A program made the position numbers and the translations under genes. From positions 1 to 64,000 of the forward strand of contig CABUJR010000007.1 of NCBI GenBank assembly GCA_902492015.1: DNA of 64,000 nucleotides. The letters are read 5' to 3'. Below the pieces are notes generated by a model. That model saw only the letters and a program-made list of their open reading frames with translations. It did not search any database and had not been told where the DNA came from. This document shows, piece by piece, positions 1-8,722 of this stretch. How positions within the stretch are numbered: position 1 is the stretch's first letter; every line of letters starts with the position of its first letter. Source of the stretch: an uncultured Eubacteriales bacterium (GTDB lineage Bacteria; Bacillota; Clostridia; TANB77; CAG-508).

Positions 1-1064
1 AAAATCCAGATGAATTTTTAAATACTTTAAAAACAGAATTATTTGAAGATGAAGTTTATATATTTACTCCAAAGGGTATGATAAAAGTATTACCAAAAGG
101 AGCAACACCAATAGATTTTGCATATAGTGTACATGAGCAAATTGGTCATAAAATGGTTGGTTGTAAAATAAATAGTAAAATGATGCCAATTATAACACCA
201 TTAAGAAATGGAGATATTGTAGAAATTTTAACTTCTGAACAATCAAAAGGACCAAGTAGAGATTGGCTTAAATTTGTAAAAAGTTCATCAGCTAAAACCA
301 GAATTAATCAATGGTTTAAAAGAGCTCAAAGAAGTGAGAATATTGAAAGAGGCAAAGAGTCAATAGAAAGAGAAGTTAAAAAAATAGGAATAAAATATTC
401 AGATTTAGTTAAACCTGAATGGCTACAACTTGCAATGGAAAGATATAAATTTGCAAGTGTTGATGACCTTTATGCAAGTATAGGATTTGGTGGTATTTCA
501 GTAAATAAGTTAATGGCAAGACTATTAGATGAATATAGAAAAGAACATGAAGAAGAAGATTTTGAAGAAAAAATTCAAGAACTCGCAAAAGCAAAGCCGA
601 CAAGATCAAAACCATCTAAAACAGGTGTAGTAGTTAAAGGTATAGATAATTGTTTAGTAAAACTTTCAAAATGTTGTAATCCATTACCAGGAGATGAAAT
701 TATAGGATACATTACAAAAGGAAGAGGAGTATCTGTTCATCGCAAAGATTGTGTGAATGTAAAAGATTTATTTAATGAAGAAAACAGGATGATTGATGTT
801 TATTGGTTTGATGATGTTAATGGCTCATATAAGGTTGAAATTGAAATTTTAGCAAATGATAGAAATGGGTTATTAAAAGATATTATTAAACAAGTAGAAA
901 ATGCAAAAGTAAAATTAACAGGAATGAATACAAGAACAACTAAAGAAGGAATAGCAATAATAGATATATCTTTAGAAGTTGAAAATACGGAGATTTTAAA
1001 TAAAGTATTAACTTCTTTTAGAAATGTTGAAAGTGTATATGATGTTAATAGAAAACGCGGATAA
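1..1064 (+). CDS. relA: RelA/SpoT-type (p)ppGpp synthetase/hydrolase, C-terminal part (5' end outside window)
   Basis: The frame is open from the first bases, so this is the regulatory half of a bifunctional stringent-response enzyme that makes and degrades (p)ppGpp in the cytoplasm. Seen: a TGS domain begins at the VYIFTPKG motif (about 55-80) and runs through the GDIVEILTS segment. A Cys-containing region follows (KCCNPLPGDEI, then VHRKDC). A C-terminal ACT-like domain (VEIEILANDRNGLLKDI) ends the protein. The catalytic HD and synthetase domains must lie upstream of the window. A metallo-beta-lactamase-fold gene and hisS follow on the same strand, as is common in Firmicutes. The ATG at 78 is internal, not the start. 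Family assignment is firm; the symbol relA is the usual one for the single long homologue of Firmicutes. Confidence 0.93.
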   Translation, partial: NPDEFLNTLKTELFEDEVYIFTPKGMIKVLPKGATPIDFAYSVHEQIGHKMVGCKINSKMMPIITPLRNGDIVEILTSEQSKGPSRDWLKFVKSSSAKTRINQWFKRAQRSENIERGKESIEREVKKIGIKYSDLVKPEWLQLAMERYKFASVDDLYASIGFGGISVNKLMARLLDEYRKEHEEEDFEEKIQELAKAKPTRSKPSKTGVVVKGIDNCLVKLSKCCNPLPGDEIIGYITKGRGVSVHRKDCVNVKDLFNEENRMIDVYWFDDVNGSYKVEIEILANDRNGLLKDIIKQVENAKVKLTGMNTRTTKEGIAIIDISLEVENTEILNKVLTSFRNVESVYDVNRKRG

Positions 1065-1108
1065 TTTAAAAATATGCTTTTTCAAAATAAAATAAATAGG
1101 AGGTACAA

Positions 1109-1759
1109 ATGATATTAAAAAGATTACAAGTTAAGACTCCACAAGTTGGTTTACTTACAAATTGTTATGTTGTATGTGACGAGAAAACTAAAGAAGCAAT
1201 GGTTATAGATCCAGGTGGAGAAGCAAATAGAATAGCTGAAACTTTAGATATTTTAGAGGCAAATTTAAAATATATTTTTATAACACATTGTCATGCAGAT
1301 CATATAGGAGCGATTAATGAATTAAAAAAATTAAAAGGTGGAAAAATATTAATAAGTAGAGCAGATAGTGAAGGTTTATATAATGAAGAAATTAATCTTG
1401 CTTATTATATAAATATGGAAAAACCAGAACTTGAAGCTGACTCAAGAGTTGATGATGAGGATTTAATCCATATTGGAGAATTAGAATTTAAAGTAATTGC
1501 AACACCAGGTCATACTAAAGGAGGTTTATGTTTATATTCTGAAAAAGAAGGATTAGTATTTACAGGTGATACTTTATTTTCAGGAACTTGGGGAAGAACA
1601 GATTTGCCAACAGGCAATTTTGTTGATATAATCACTTCAATCACAAATAGATTAATGGTACTTCCAGATGATACAATAGTTTATCCGGGACATGGTAAAA
1701 TAACTATGATTCAAGATGAAAGAAATATATATTTAGAATTAAGAGAAAAAGATTTTTAA
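1109..1759 (+). CDS. Metallo-beta-lactamase-fold hydrolase (glyoxalase II-like, YqgX type)
   Basis: A cytosolic metal-dependent hydrolase of about 216 residues. The HxHxDH zinc motif is visible as THCHADHIG (H60, H62, D64, H65). Further ligands are in TPGHTKGG, FTGDTLF and PGHGK. This layout matches the glyoxalase II-like branch, which hydrolyses thioesters such as S-lactoylglutathione, but the real substrate here cannot be read from the sequence. AGGAGGT lies just before the ATG. It sits between relA and hisS, where Firmicutes often carry this family, and is probably co-transcribed with them. Confidence 0.85.
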   Translation: MILKRLQVKTPQVGLLTNCYVVCDEKTKEAMVIDPGGEANRIAETLDILEANLKYIFITHCHADHIGAINELKKLKGGKILISRADSEGLYNEEINLAYYINMEKPELEADSRVDDEDLIHIGELEFKVIATPGHTKGGLCLYSEKEGLVFTGDTLFSGTWGRTDLPTGNFVDIITSITNRLMVLPDDTIVYPGHGKITMIQDERNIYLELREKDF

Positions 1760-1776
1760 AATACAGGAGAAAAGAT

Positions 1777-2730
1777 ATGGATAGTTATAATGAAGAAGCT
1801 GATTTTGATTTTGAAGATGTAATTGAGTGTTTAAAACAATTTATTTATAAGCCAAAAATAAAAAATATTTTTGAAGAGCTTGAAATGACTCCACAAGACA
1901 TTTTAGAAAATGCTGATGAAAATTTAATAGATGCAGAAGAAGATGAAAATTTAGTAGATTACTGTAAAAGATATATTAATTTCTTACTTGTGCTAAAAAT
2001 AACTAAGAATTATATAAAAGAAGTTGAGAAGAAAAATGAAAAAGAAGAAATAATAGGACTAGAAGATAAAACTGTTAAAGATAGTAAATTCTTAAAAGGT
2101 TTTAAAAATGCACTTGAGGATGGAGATATAAATAAAATTTTGGGACTTGTAATTAGATATTCTACAATTCCAGTTGAAATTCGTGAAATCCCAACTGGAG
2201 AATTAAAATTAACACCAGCTCAGCTTACTAGATATCAAGCTTATGTTAAGAGTTATGAAGATGATTTGAAAGCACAATTAGATAAATATGGAAATATTTT
2301 AAGCAAAAAATATGCAGATAAATCAAAAGTTGAAGAAACAGACTCTAAAGAAAAGAGTATTACAGATAATGAAGAGGAAGAGAAAAAGGAAGAAGATATA
2401 AAACAGAATATTAATAAAGATGTTGAAAATAAAACTTTTGAAACTAAAAAAGAAGAATTTTCTCATGATAAAGAATATTATAAAAATTTCATTTTAACAA
2501 GTAAAAAACATAATGAAGAATATATTAGAAAACACCCAGAAGATGAAAAAGCAATAATATTATTCAAAAGGGAAAATGTTTCTATTGAAGAATATTTTGA
2601 AGCAGTAAGATTTTATAATAAAATAAATAGCCATATTATTTCTTGGGTTGGTGGAGTAAGATTAAAAGCAAGAGATTTTAAATCAAAAGAAGAAATGATA
2701 GAAGCTTATAATAGTAAATTAAAAAAATGA
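1777..2730 (+). CDS. Hypothetical acidic protein between the MBL hydrolase and hisS
   Basis: 317 residues, not recognised. The N-terminal third is acidic and helical (residues 1-70). A low-complexity Glu/Lys-rich linker spans about 185-235 and looks disordered or coiled-coil. A C-terminal conserved-looking segment (about 235-317) carries WVGGVRLKARDF. There is no signal peptide or membrane segment, so it is probably cytoplasmic. It starts 17 bases after the upstream stop behind CAGGAGAA and ends 13 bases before the preferred hisS start, so it is part of the same operon. In many Clostridia this slot holds hemZ; this protein shows no radical-SAM cysteine motif and is not HemZ. Confidence 0.7.
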   Translation: MDSYNEEADFDFEDVIECLKQFIYKPKIKNIFEELEMTPQDILENADENLIDAEEDENLVDYCKRYINFLLVLKITKNYIKEVEKKNEKEEIIGLEDKTVKDSKFLKGFKNALEDGDINKILGLVIRYSTIPVEIREIPTGELKLTPAQLTRYQAYVKSYEDDLKAQLDKYGNILSKKYADKSKVEETDSKEKSITDNEEEEKKEEDIKQNINKDVENKTFETKKEEFSHDKEYYKNFILTSKKHNEEYIRKHPEDEKAIILFKRENVSIEEYFEAVRFYNKINSHIISWVGGVRLKARDFKSKEEMIEAYNSKLKK

Positions 2731-2743
2731 GGAGATGCAAAAA

Positions 2744-3988
2744 ATGATACAAAAACCAAAGGGAACTAAAGATTTATTACCAAATGAAAGTTATAAATGG
2801 CAAGAAGTTGAAGGAAAGGTAAAAAAGGTTTTAGATTCATATAATTTTAAAGAAATAAGATTACCTGTGTTTGAACATACAGAATTATTTCAAAGAGGTG
2901 TTGGCGAAACAACAGATGTGGTTCAAAAAGAGATGTACACTTTTGATGATAAAGGTGGAAGAAGTATAACATTAAGACCAGAGGGAACAGCTGGAGCAGT
3001 AAGAGCATATATTGAAAACGGAATGGGAAGCATGCCTAGTCCTGTAAAACTTTGGTATAATATGGGAATGTATAGATATGAAAATGTTCAAAAAGGAAGA
3101 TTAAGAGAATTTCATCAAATAGGAATAGAATTGATTGGTTCTAGTAGTTATTTAGCTGATGTTGAGGCTATTTTAGTAGGAAATCAAATTTTTAAAGCAT
3201 TAAATATCCAAAATATAAAGTTAACAATAAATAGTATTGGTTGTCCTAAATGTAGAGGAGAGTATCAAAAAATATTAAGAGAATTTATTGGCAAAAACTT
3301 AGATTTATATTGTTCAACTTGCAAGGGAAGATTTGAAAAAAATCCTTTAAGAATTTTAGATTGCAAAGAAAAGAAATGTAAAGAATTAAATCAAGGCGCT
3401 CCTAAGATGATAGATTATTTATGTGAAGAATGTAAAGAACATTTTGAAAATGTAAAAACAATGCTTACATCACTTGGCATAGATTATGAAATTGATAGTA
3501 GTATTGTTAGAGGTTTAGATTATTATACAAAAACAGTATTTGAATTTATTGATAATAAATCAGGACTAACAGTTCTTGGCGGTGGAAGATATGATGGCTT
3601 AGTTGAAGAACTTGGAGGGCAGAAAACACCAGCAGTTGGATTTGCATCAGGTGTAGAAAGAATTATGGAGATGTATAATGAAAATAATGAAGACCTTAAA
3701 GATAATGTTCCTGATTTATATATACTTTCAAGTGGTGTGGAAGAGAATAAATTTGCTTTGGAAATTTCTGAAAAATTAAGAAGAGAAAATTATATTATAG
3801 AAAAAGATATTTCTGAGAGAAGTTTTAAATCTCAAATGAAATATGCAAATAAAGTAGAGGCAAAATATTTATTAGTAATTGGTGAAAATGAATTAGCAAG
3901 TAAGAAAGCAAAAATAAAGAATATGGCAACAGGTGAAGAAATAGAATTAGATTTAGAAGTTGAAGAAATAAAAAATATATTAAAGTAA
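2744..3988 (+). CDS. hisS: Histidine--tRNA ligase
   Basis: Class II aminoacyl-tRNA synthetase that charges tRNA-His. Seen: the N-terminal KGTKDLLP block, class II motif 2 region (YRYENVQKGRLREFHQIGIE), the histidine-specific RGLDYYTKTVFEF, and motif 3 (GGGRYDGLVEELGG). The C-terminal anticodon-binding domain occupies roughly 320-414. An in-frame ATG at 2735 overlaps the Shine-Dalgarno GAGGAG. The ATG at 2744 has proper spacing and gives the normal N-terminus, so I place the start there (414 residues). The ribosome site overlaps the TGA stop of the upstream gene, which suggests translational coupling. Confidence 0.95.
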   Translation: MIQKPKGTKDLLPNESYKWQEVEGKVKKVLDSYNFKEIRLPVFEHTELFQRGVGETTDVVQKEMYTFDDKGGRSITLRPEGTAGAVRAYIENGMGSMPSPVKLWYNMGMYRYENVQKGRLREFHQIGIELIGSSSYLADVEAILVGNQIFKALNIQNIKLTINSIGCPKCRGEYQKILREFIGKNLDLYCSTCKGRFEKNPLRILDCKEKKCKELNQGAPKMIDYLCEECKEHFENVKTMLTSLGIDYEIDSSIVRGLDYYTKTVFEFIDNKSGLTVLGGGRYDGLVEELGGQKTPAVGFASGVERIMEMYNENNEDLKDNVPDLYILSSGVEENKFALEISEKLRRENYIIEKDISERSFKSQMKYANKVEAKYLLVIGENELASKKAKIKNMATGEEIELDLEVEEIKNILK

Positions 3989-4086
3989 TTTTATTTATTA
4001 AAACTAAAATATTAAAGATATTAAAATGTCAATAATTATAGTATTAAAAAAAATAAATTCTATCTAATTTTCCTATTATAAAGAGG

Positions 4087-4119
4087 AAAAACGTACGGTT
4101 GTTTAGACCGTACGTTTTT
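4087..4119. terminator. Bidirectional intrinsic terminator between hisS and the minus-strand orphan
   Basis: A perfect 13-bp stem (AAAAACGTACGGT / ACCGTACGTTTTT) with a 7-base loop, A-rich on the left and T-rich on the right. It can stop transcription from hisS and from the convergent gene at 4156-4773. The CGTACGGT core is unusually GC-rich for this window. Confidence 0.85.
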
Positions 4120-4155
4120 CACTTTTTTCAACACTTTTGGGATAACTATATATAT

Positions 4156-4773
4156 CTAGTTAAAAATTCCAGCCAAGAAATCGAAAATAGTTCTACCCAA
4201 AGCTCCCATGCCATAAAGAACCAGGCAAAAGATTACGAAAATCAAAATGGTCCATAAAAAGCAACCCAAACATCCGCTACTCCCACTACTTCGTTTAGTA
4301 CGAACACTTCTTTTATAGGTACCTGTCCCGCTTGATGAATTTTGACTGATTGATACACTTGATCCGCTGGAAAAAGTTGGAAAATCTTCTATCAGCTTAT
4401 CAAAATAGTGATCCCACACATCGAGATCTTTATCAAAATCGTCAAGCATCTTGTCAAAGTCATAAAAAGTACCATCAAAAGAAGTATTTAACTTAGAAAG
4501 CTTGATATCCAGTTCCTCAAGTTTTTTATCCAATATATCATTTCTTATAGGTCCGGAATATCTTATTTCTGAGTTCATGATGTAAATCATCTGGGTATCA
4601 TTGTACCGCAGAATTAAATGTGTGGTTGGAGTCTTGTACTCAATCACACTGAAACCATTGTCGTCTACATATTTTTTTACGTTCTCATTAGAAAATTCTT
4701 TATTTTGAGAAGGTAATTCTTTTCTTGTAGATGACCGATGACCTGAACTACCAGGTCTTCTTGAATTCGTCAT
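4156..4773 (-). CDS. Orphan protein with C-terminal membrane segment, atypical base composition
   Basis: 205 residues, not recognised. The N-terminus is Ser/Arg-rich and basic (RRPGSSGHRSS). A mixed domain of about 35-75 (VIEYKTPTTHLILRYND) follows, then an acidic helical stretch with repeated DxFDK elements (about 85-125), a Ser-rich linker, a Cys pair (GCLGC) and one transmembrane helix at about 175-200. The ATG at 4773 is chosen over a TTG at 4779 because AAGGAGGA sits 8 bases upstream of it. Codons such as CCC, TCC, CGG and ACC are more frequent than in neighbours, which suggests recent acquisition. It is transcribed alone, against the flanking genes. Confidence 0.7.
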   Translation of the reverse strand: MTNSRRPGSSGHRSSTRKELPSQNKEFSNENVKKYVDDNGFSVIEYKTPTTHLILRYNDTQMIYIMNSEIRYSGPIRNDILDKKLEELDIKLSKLNTSFDGTFYDFDKMLDDFDKDLDVWDHYFDKLIEDFPTFSSGSSVSISQNSSSGTGTYKRSVRTKRSSGSSGCLGCFLWTILIFVIFCLVLYGMGALGRTIFDFLAGIFN

Positions 4774-4922
4774 ATTCAAGTCCTCCTTAATTGTTTGATA
4801 AAAAAATTATATCATTTTCTAAATATTATGTCAATTCGTTACCTGTTAACTTATTACTTATTAAGAATAAGTAGTATTTAAAAATATAGATATTAGAAAA
4901 GGAGATTAAAAAGAGATTAAAA

Positions 4923-4952
4923 TTGAAAAGAAAAATTTATAACCACTATATT
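4923..4952 (+). promoter_or_regulatory. Candidate promoter for spoIIP
   Basis: TTGAAA, an 18-base spacer and TATATT upstream of spoIIP. This reads as a sigma-A site; family knowledge would predict sporulation-sigma control, and I did not find a convincing sigma-E element. Confidence 0.4.
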
Positions 4953-4979
4953 GTATAAAACAAGTAATATAAAAACAAA

Positions 4980-5004
4980 TCTCTAATATAATTAGTTTTA
5001 GAGA
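4980..5004 (+). promoter_or_regulatory. Hairpin overlapping the spoIIP ribosome site
   Basis: A 7-bp perfect inverted repeat (TCTCTAA / TTAGAGA). The right arm covers the first bases of the GAGAGG Shine-Dalgarno sequence just ahead of the ATG at 5012. It could lower translation; the stem is short and AT-rich, so the effect is uncertain. Confidence 0.4.
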
Positions 5005-5011
5005 GGTTGGT

Positions 5012-6217
5012 ATGATTAATTTAGCTGTTATAAATTTAAAAGATATATTGAAAATTTTAAAGAAAATTGCAATTATTTTGTTATTAATAATAATAATTTT
5101 TAAAGTATGTATTACTACATTTAGAAAAATAAAAACAACAGCATTTTTTGAAAAAAAGACAATTTTGGATAATAATTATTTATCTTGCATAAATAAAAAT
5201 ATCTTAATTGCAAATTATTTGAATAATAATTATTCAGAAAAAAATAATAAAGGTCTAAAGAAAATATTAGAATCAGAACTTGCATTATTTTCAGAAGAAG
5301 AATTAATGGAAATGGAAAATCAAGAAGAAGTAACAGAATTTGAAGATATGTCTGAAAATAATAAAGAAAATAGAAAACAGGATGAAAATATATCTGAAGA
5401 AAAAAATGTTGAATCAGCTAATAATCAAACGGTTTCTATAGAAAATATACCAGAAACTTTAGGAACAAAAGTGATAGAGACTAATAATTTAAATGATAGA
5501 TTCACAAATAATTATAATAGTGTAAAAATTAGAAATGAGTCAAAATATACTCTAACAGAAGAAATGTTAGCACCAAATGTTGAATTTCAAAATAAAAAGG
5601 ATATTGTGATATATCATACTCATACTTGTGAGAGTTATACACCAACAGCAGAAAATAATTATACAGCAAGTGGAAATTTTAGGACAACTGATTTAAATTA
5701 TAGTGTTGCAAGAGTAGGAACAGAACTTTCAAATTATTTAATAAATATGGGATTTAATGTGATACATGATACAACATATCATGATTATCCAGCATATACT
5801 GGTTCATACACACGTTCATTGGAAACTATAAATAATATTTTAAAAGCAAATCCAACTAGTGAACTTGTAATAGATTTGCATAGAGATGCTTTAGGCAGTA
5901 GCAGTGCTTATGGACCAACAGTACAGATAGGAGATGAGGTTGCAGCACAAATAATGTTTGTAATAGGAACTGATGGTGGAGGATTAACTCATAAAGATTG
6001 GCTTTACAATTTTAAACTTGCAGTAAAAATACAAGAACAAGCAAATCTGATGTATCCAGGATTATTTAAGCCAATAATTTTGAGAGATTCAAGATATAAT
6101 CAGCATGTAACAAAAGGAGCATGCATTATAGAAGTTGGAGCAACAGGAAATACTTTAGAAGAGTGTAATACTAGTATGAAATATTTAGCAAAAGTACTAG
6201 AAGCTGTTATGAAGTAA
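5012..6217 (+). CDS. spoIIP: Stage II sporulation protein P (SpoIIP amidase/endopeptidase)
   Basis: Forespore-engulfment peptidoglycan hydrolase, part of the SpoIIDMP machine in Bacillus and Clostridia. Seen: an N-terminal transmembrane segment (about 12-35), a long acidic and Asn-rich linker (about 80-170), and the C-terminal catalytic domain from about 195 with the signature IVIYHTHTCESYTP. Further conserved blocks are VIHDTTYHDYPAYTGSYTRSL, VIDLHRDA and IEVGATGNTLEEC. The length of 401 is normal. It is monocistronic: its own promoter candidate lies upstream and a terminator follows at once. Confidence 0.93.
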   Translation: MINLAVINLKDILKILKKIAIILLLIIIIFKVCITTFRKIKTTAFFEKKTILDNNYLSCINKNILIANYLNNNYSEKNNKGLKKILESELALFSEEELMEMENQEEVTEFEDMSENNKENRKQDENISEEKNVESANNQTVSIENIPETLGTKVIETNNLNDRFTNNYNSVKIRNESKYTLTEEMLAPNVEFQNKKDIVIYHTHTCESYTPTAENNYTASGNFRTTDLNYSVARVGTELSNYLINMGFNVIHDTTYHDYPAYTGSYTRSLETINNILKANPTSELVIDLHRDALGSSSAYGPTVQIGDEVAAQIMFVIGTDGGGLTHKDWLYNFKLAVKIQEQANLMYPGLFKPIILRDSRYNQHVTKGACIIEVGATGNTLEECNTSMKYLAKVLEAVMK

Positions 6218-6224
6218 TATAATT

Positions 6225-6262
6225 AAAATCACCAATTTTATTAATTTTTAATTGGTGATTTT
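6225..6262. terminator. Bidirectional terminator between spoIIP and tmcAL
   Basis: Perfect 13-bp stem (AAAATCACCAATT / AATTGGTGATTTT) followed by a T run on the plus strand and, read backwards, by another on the minus strand. It separates two convergent genes. Confidence 0.85.
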
Positions 6263-6298
6263 TTATTATTAATTTTTTCATATTTTATATTATTAAAT

Positions 6299-7525
6299 TT
6301 AAATGTCAATAACTTTATGTGTGTAATCTAAATTTGCTATTGGATTTTCTTTAAATCCTAGAGTATATACATTAGTAGCAAATATATCTTTGGAAATCAT
6401 ATTTCTTAAAGAATTATTGATAGAACTTTCCATAAATTTTTTAACAGATACGATTATACTTAATCTTGGATTTGCTGCTGCAATTGCTGAAATTATACGT
6501 TTTCCGTGTTTGTTAAATCCTAAAACTCTTATATATGGAGTTACTCTTTTTGAAGAGTTCATATCTTTTTGAGTTATATCTAAAAGTGCATATAATAAAA
6601 TTCTCTGTATTCTACTTTGAGTATATCTTTTAGATTTTATATTTGAAACTAGTTCTTCTAAAGTATTAAAATTATTTGCTGCAATTTTTATTTTGTTTTC
6701 TAATCCTTCTGAAACATCAGGAAGAAGAGCAATTTCAGAAATGGTCATTTTTCTAAGTGTATATATAATTTCTTTTTCAAAAACTTTTAAATCAGAAATA
6801 ATTTTTCCAGAATTAATACATTCATCTAAAAGTTCATAAGTTTCATAAGGAACTACATAATGAACATTTTTATTGTTTTGTATCATTGTTCTAATTGCTG
6901 TTGCGCTAGCAATCCCATTTTTAACTTTTGTACTATTATAATCGCTATAATCACGTTTTATGGTAATTGGTTTTATGTGACTCCTATGTTTTTTTATGGA
7001 TTTTAGGTATTCGACTCCAAGTATATTATTTGGATTATTTAATATTTCAGAATATTTTTTAGAAGTTCCAAAATATTGAGAAAGAGCAATTTCTCTTGCT
7101 TTAGGATATGAAATTCCAGACTTTAATTGAGCTGTAATTAAATTTGAAAATTCTTTTGGTTCTTTATATAAAATATTTGCTACTTCATTTAAAGAGTTGA
7201 TTTCTCCAATTTCACTTCCAAAAGAAACGTAATCTACAACTCCTAGACTGTTTAAAATTTTTATAGCACCATCTGCAAAGTTTTCAGCACTAGAGATAGC
7301 ATAAATAGTAGGAAGTTCTATTACTAAATCTATTCCATTTTTTAAAGCCATTTCAGTTTTTACCCATTTGTCTACTAAAGATGTATTACCTCTTTGAACA
7401 AAATTACCACTCATTACTGCTACTGTGAAAGCAGATTTTGTAAGTTGTTTAGAAACTTCTAAGTGGTGTAGATGTCCATTATGAAAAGGGTTATATTCAG
7501 AAACAATACCTAAAATTCCATCCAA
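6299..7525 (-). CDS. tmcAL: tRNA(Met) cytidine acetate ligase (TmcAL, YlbM family)
   Basis: Acetate-dependent enzyme that makes N4-acetylcytidine at the wobble base of elongator tRNA-Met, acting through an acetyl-adenylate. Seen: the nucleotidyltransferase-fold N-terminus GIVSEYNPFHNGHLHHL (residues 4-20), VAVMSGNFVQRG and the VSFGSEIGE region. The 408-residue length is typical, and the helical C-terminal half has the PYIRVLGFNKHGK block. It is divergent from rnhA, and the promoters overlap in the short spacer. Start at the ATG beside the Asp-Gly-Ile N-terminus; the ribosome site GGCGGTGA is modest. Confidence 0.88.
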   Translation of the reverse strand: MDGILGIVSEYNPFHNGHLHHLEVSKQLTKSAFTVAVMSGNFVQRGNTSLVDKWVKTEMALKNGIDLVIELPTIYAISSAENFADGAIKILNSLGVVDYVSFGSEIGEINSLNEVANILYKEPKEFSNLITAQLKSGISYPKAREIALSQYFGTSKKYSEILNNPNNILGVEYLKSIKKHRSHIKPITIKRDYSDYNSTKVKNGIASATAIRTMIQNNKNVHYVVPYETYELLDECINSGKIISDLKVFEKEIIYTLRKMTISEIALLPDVSEGLENKIKIAANNFNTLEELVSNIKSKRYTQSRIQRILLYALLDITQKDMNSSKRVTPYIRVLGFNKHGKRIISAIAAANPRLSIIVSVKKFMESSINNSLRNMISKDIFATNVYTLGFKENPIANLDYTHKVIDI

Positions 7526-7543
7526 AATTAATCACCGCCTATA

Positions 7544-7572
7544 TTGTAATATTTTAAATTTACTGATATAAT
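7544..7572 (+). promoter_or_regulatory. Promoter for rnhA operon
   Basis: TTGTAA, 17-base spacer, TATAAT. The -10 overlaps the -10 of the opposing tmcAL promoter. Confidence 0.6.
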
Positions 7573-7596
7573 ATCATAGATTAAAAAAAAAGACAA
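7568..7596 (-). promoter_or_regulatory. Promoter for tmcAL
   Basis: On the minus strand: TTGTCT, 17-base spacer, TATTAT. The -10 is the complement of the rnhA -10 region, offset by one base. Confidence 0.55.
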
Positions 7597-7633
7597 ATAT
7601 AATCATAAAACAACTTAAAAGAAGGGAAAACTC

Positions 7634-8068
7634 ATGAAAGAAGTTACAATTTATACAGATGGTGCATGTTCTGGAAATCCTGGTCCTGGTGGATGGGGAG
7701 CTATTTTAATGTATAATAATAACCAAAAAGAAATTTCGGGTGCTGAGAAAGAAACTACTAATAATATAATGGAGATAACAGCAGTTCTAGAGGCGCTTAA
7801 ATTATTAAAAGAAGAATGCATAGTTAAAGTTTATAGTGATAGTGCTTATGTTGTGAATGCATTTAACCAAGGATGGATTTATAATTGGAGAAAAAATAAT
7901 TGGAAAACAGCAAATAAAGAACCTGTTAAAAATAAAAATTTATGGGAAGAATTGTATGAATTAACACAAAAACATAAAGTTGAGTTTATTAAAGTAAAAG
8001 GTCATAGTGATAATGAATTTAATAATAGATGTGATTTTTTAGCAACAAGTGCAATAAAAACTTTATAA
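7634..8068 (+). CDS. rnhA: Ribonuclease HI
   Basis: Degrades the RNA strand of RNA-DNA hybrids. All four catalytic acidic positions are visible: YTDGACSGNPGPGGWG at the N-terminus, NNIMEITAVLEAL, VYSDSAYV and GHSDNEFNNRCDFLA near the end. The 144-residue length is typical of bacterial RNase HI without an extra hybrid-binding domain. AAGGGAAA precedes the ATG. It heads a run with coaE and queA on the same strand. Confidence 0.96.
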   Translation: MKEVTIYTDGACSGNPGPGGWGAILMYNNNQKEISGAEKETTNNIMEITAVLEALKLLKEECIVKVYSDSAYVVNAFNQGWIYNWRKNNWKTANKEPVKNKNLWEELYELTQKHKVEFIKVKGHSDNEFNNRCDFLATSAIKTL

Positions 8069-8115
8069 TTGGAAAATATAGAAAAAGAAATATTATCCAA
8101 TCTAAAGGAGGAACA

Positions 8116-8700
8116 ATGAAAATTATAGGAATAACAGGAACTTCTGGTTCAGGAAAAACAACCTTAAGCCAGATTTTAAATAAAAGAGAAGATGTAGAAC
8201 TAATTGATGCAGATAAAGTAGTAAGAGAAATGAGCGAGCCAGGTGCAGAATATTTGGAAGCTATAAAAAATACTTTTGGAGAAGAAGTATTTTTAGATGA
8301 TGGAAACTTAAATAGAAAATCTTTAGCAAATAAAATTTATAATGATGGACAAGCTTTGGAATCTTTAAATAGATTAACTTTTAAATATGTAGTAACAGAG
8401 ATTTTAAATAGAATAAGAAATATTAATGAAAAAAATATAAAATATATTGTTATAGATGCTCCACTTCTTTTTGAAGCTGGACTTGATAAACATTGTAATA
8501 TTGTTGTTGCATTAATTGCAGATTATAATTTGAAAATCAAAAGAATTTGTATGAGAGATAATATAGATGAAAAAACTGCAGAAAGTAGATTAAATATTCA
8601 ACATGAAGATTCTTTTTATACAGAAAAAGCAGATTATGTTATAAAAAACAATGAAAATTGTGATTTAGAAAAAGAAATTAATAAGATTTTAGAGTGGTAG
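8116..8700 (+). CDS. coaE: Dephospho-CoA kinase
   Basis: Last step of coenzyme A biosynthesis: phosphorylates the 3'-OH of the ribose of dephospho-CoA. Seen: P-loop GTSGSGKTT (residues 8-16), the IDADKVVREM block, PLLFEAGLD, and the late Arg-containing ESRLNIQ helix. 194 residues, normal length. The AAAGGAGG ribosome site lies 47 bases after rnhA. CoA made here is also the acyl carrier feeding the fab/acc cluster at the end of the window. Confidence 0.94.
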   Translation: MKIIGITGTSGSGKTTLSQILNKREDVELIDADKVVREMSEPGAEYLEAIKNTFGEEVFLDDGNLNRKSLANKIYNDGQALESLNRLTFKYVVTEILNRIRNINEKNIKYIVIDAPLLFEAGLDKHCNIVVALIADYNLKIKRICMRDNIDEKTAESRLNIQHEDSFYTEKADYVIKNNENCDLEKEINKILEW

Positions 8701-8722
8701 AAAGGAAATATAATAATATAAA

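Noticed and set aside
2721..2746. Recoding of TGA
   Set aside because: The TGA at 2728-2730 ends a gene directly before hisS with its own ribosome site, so TGA acts as a stop.
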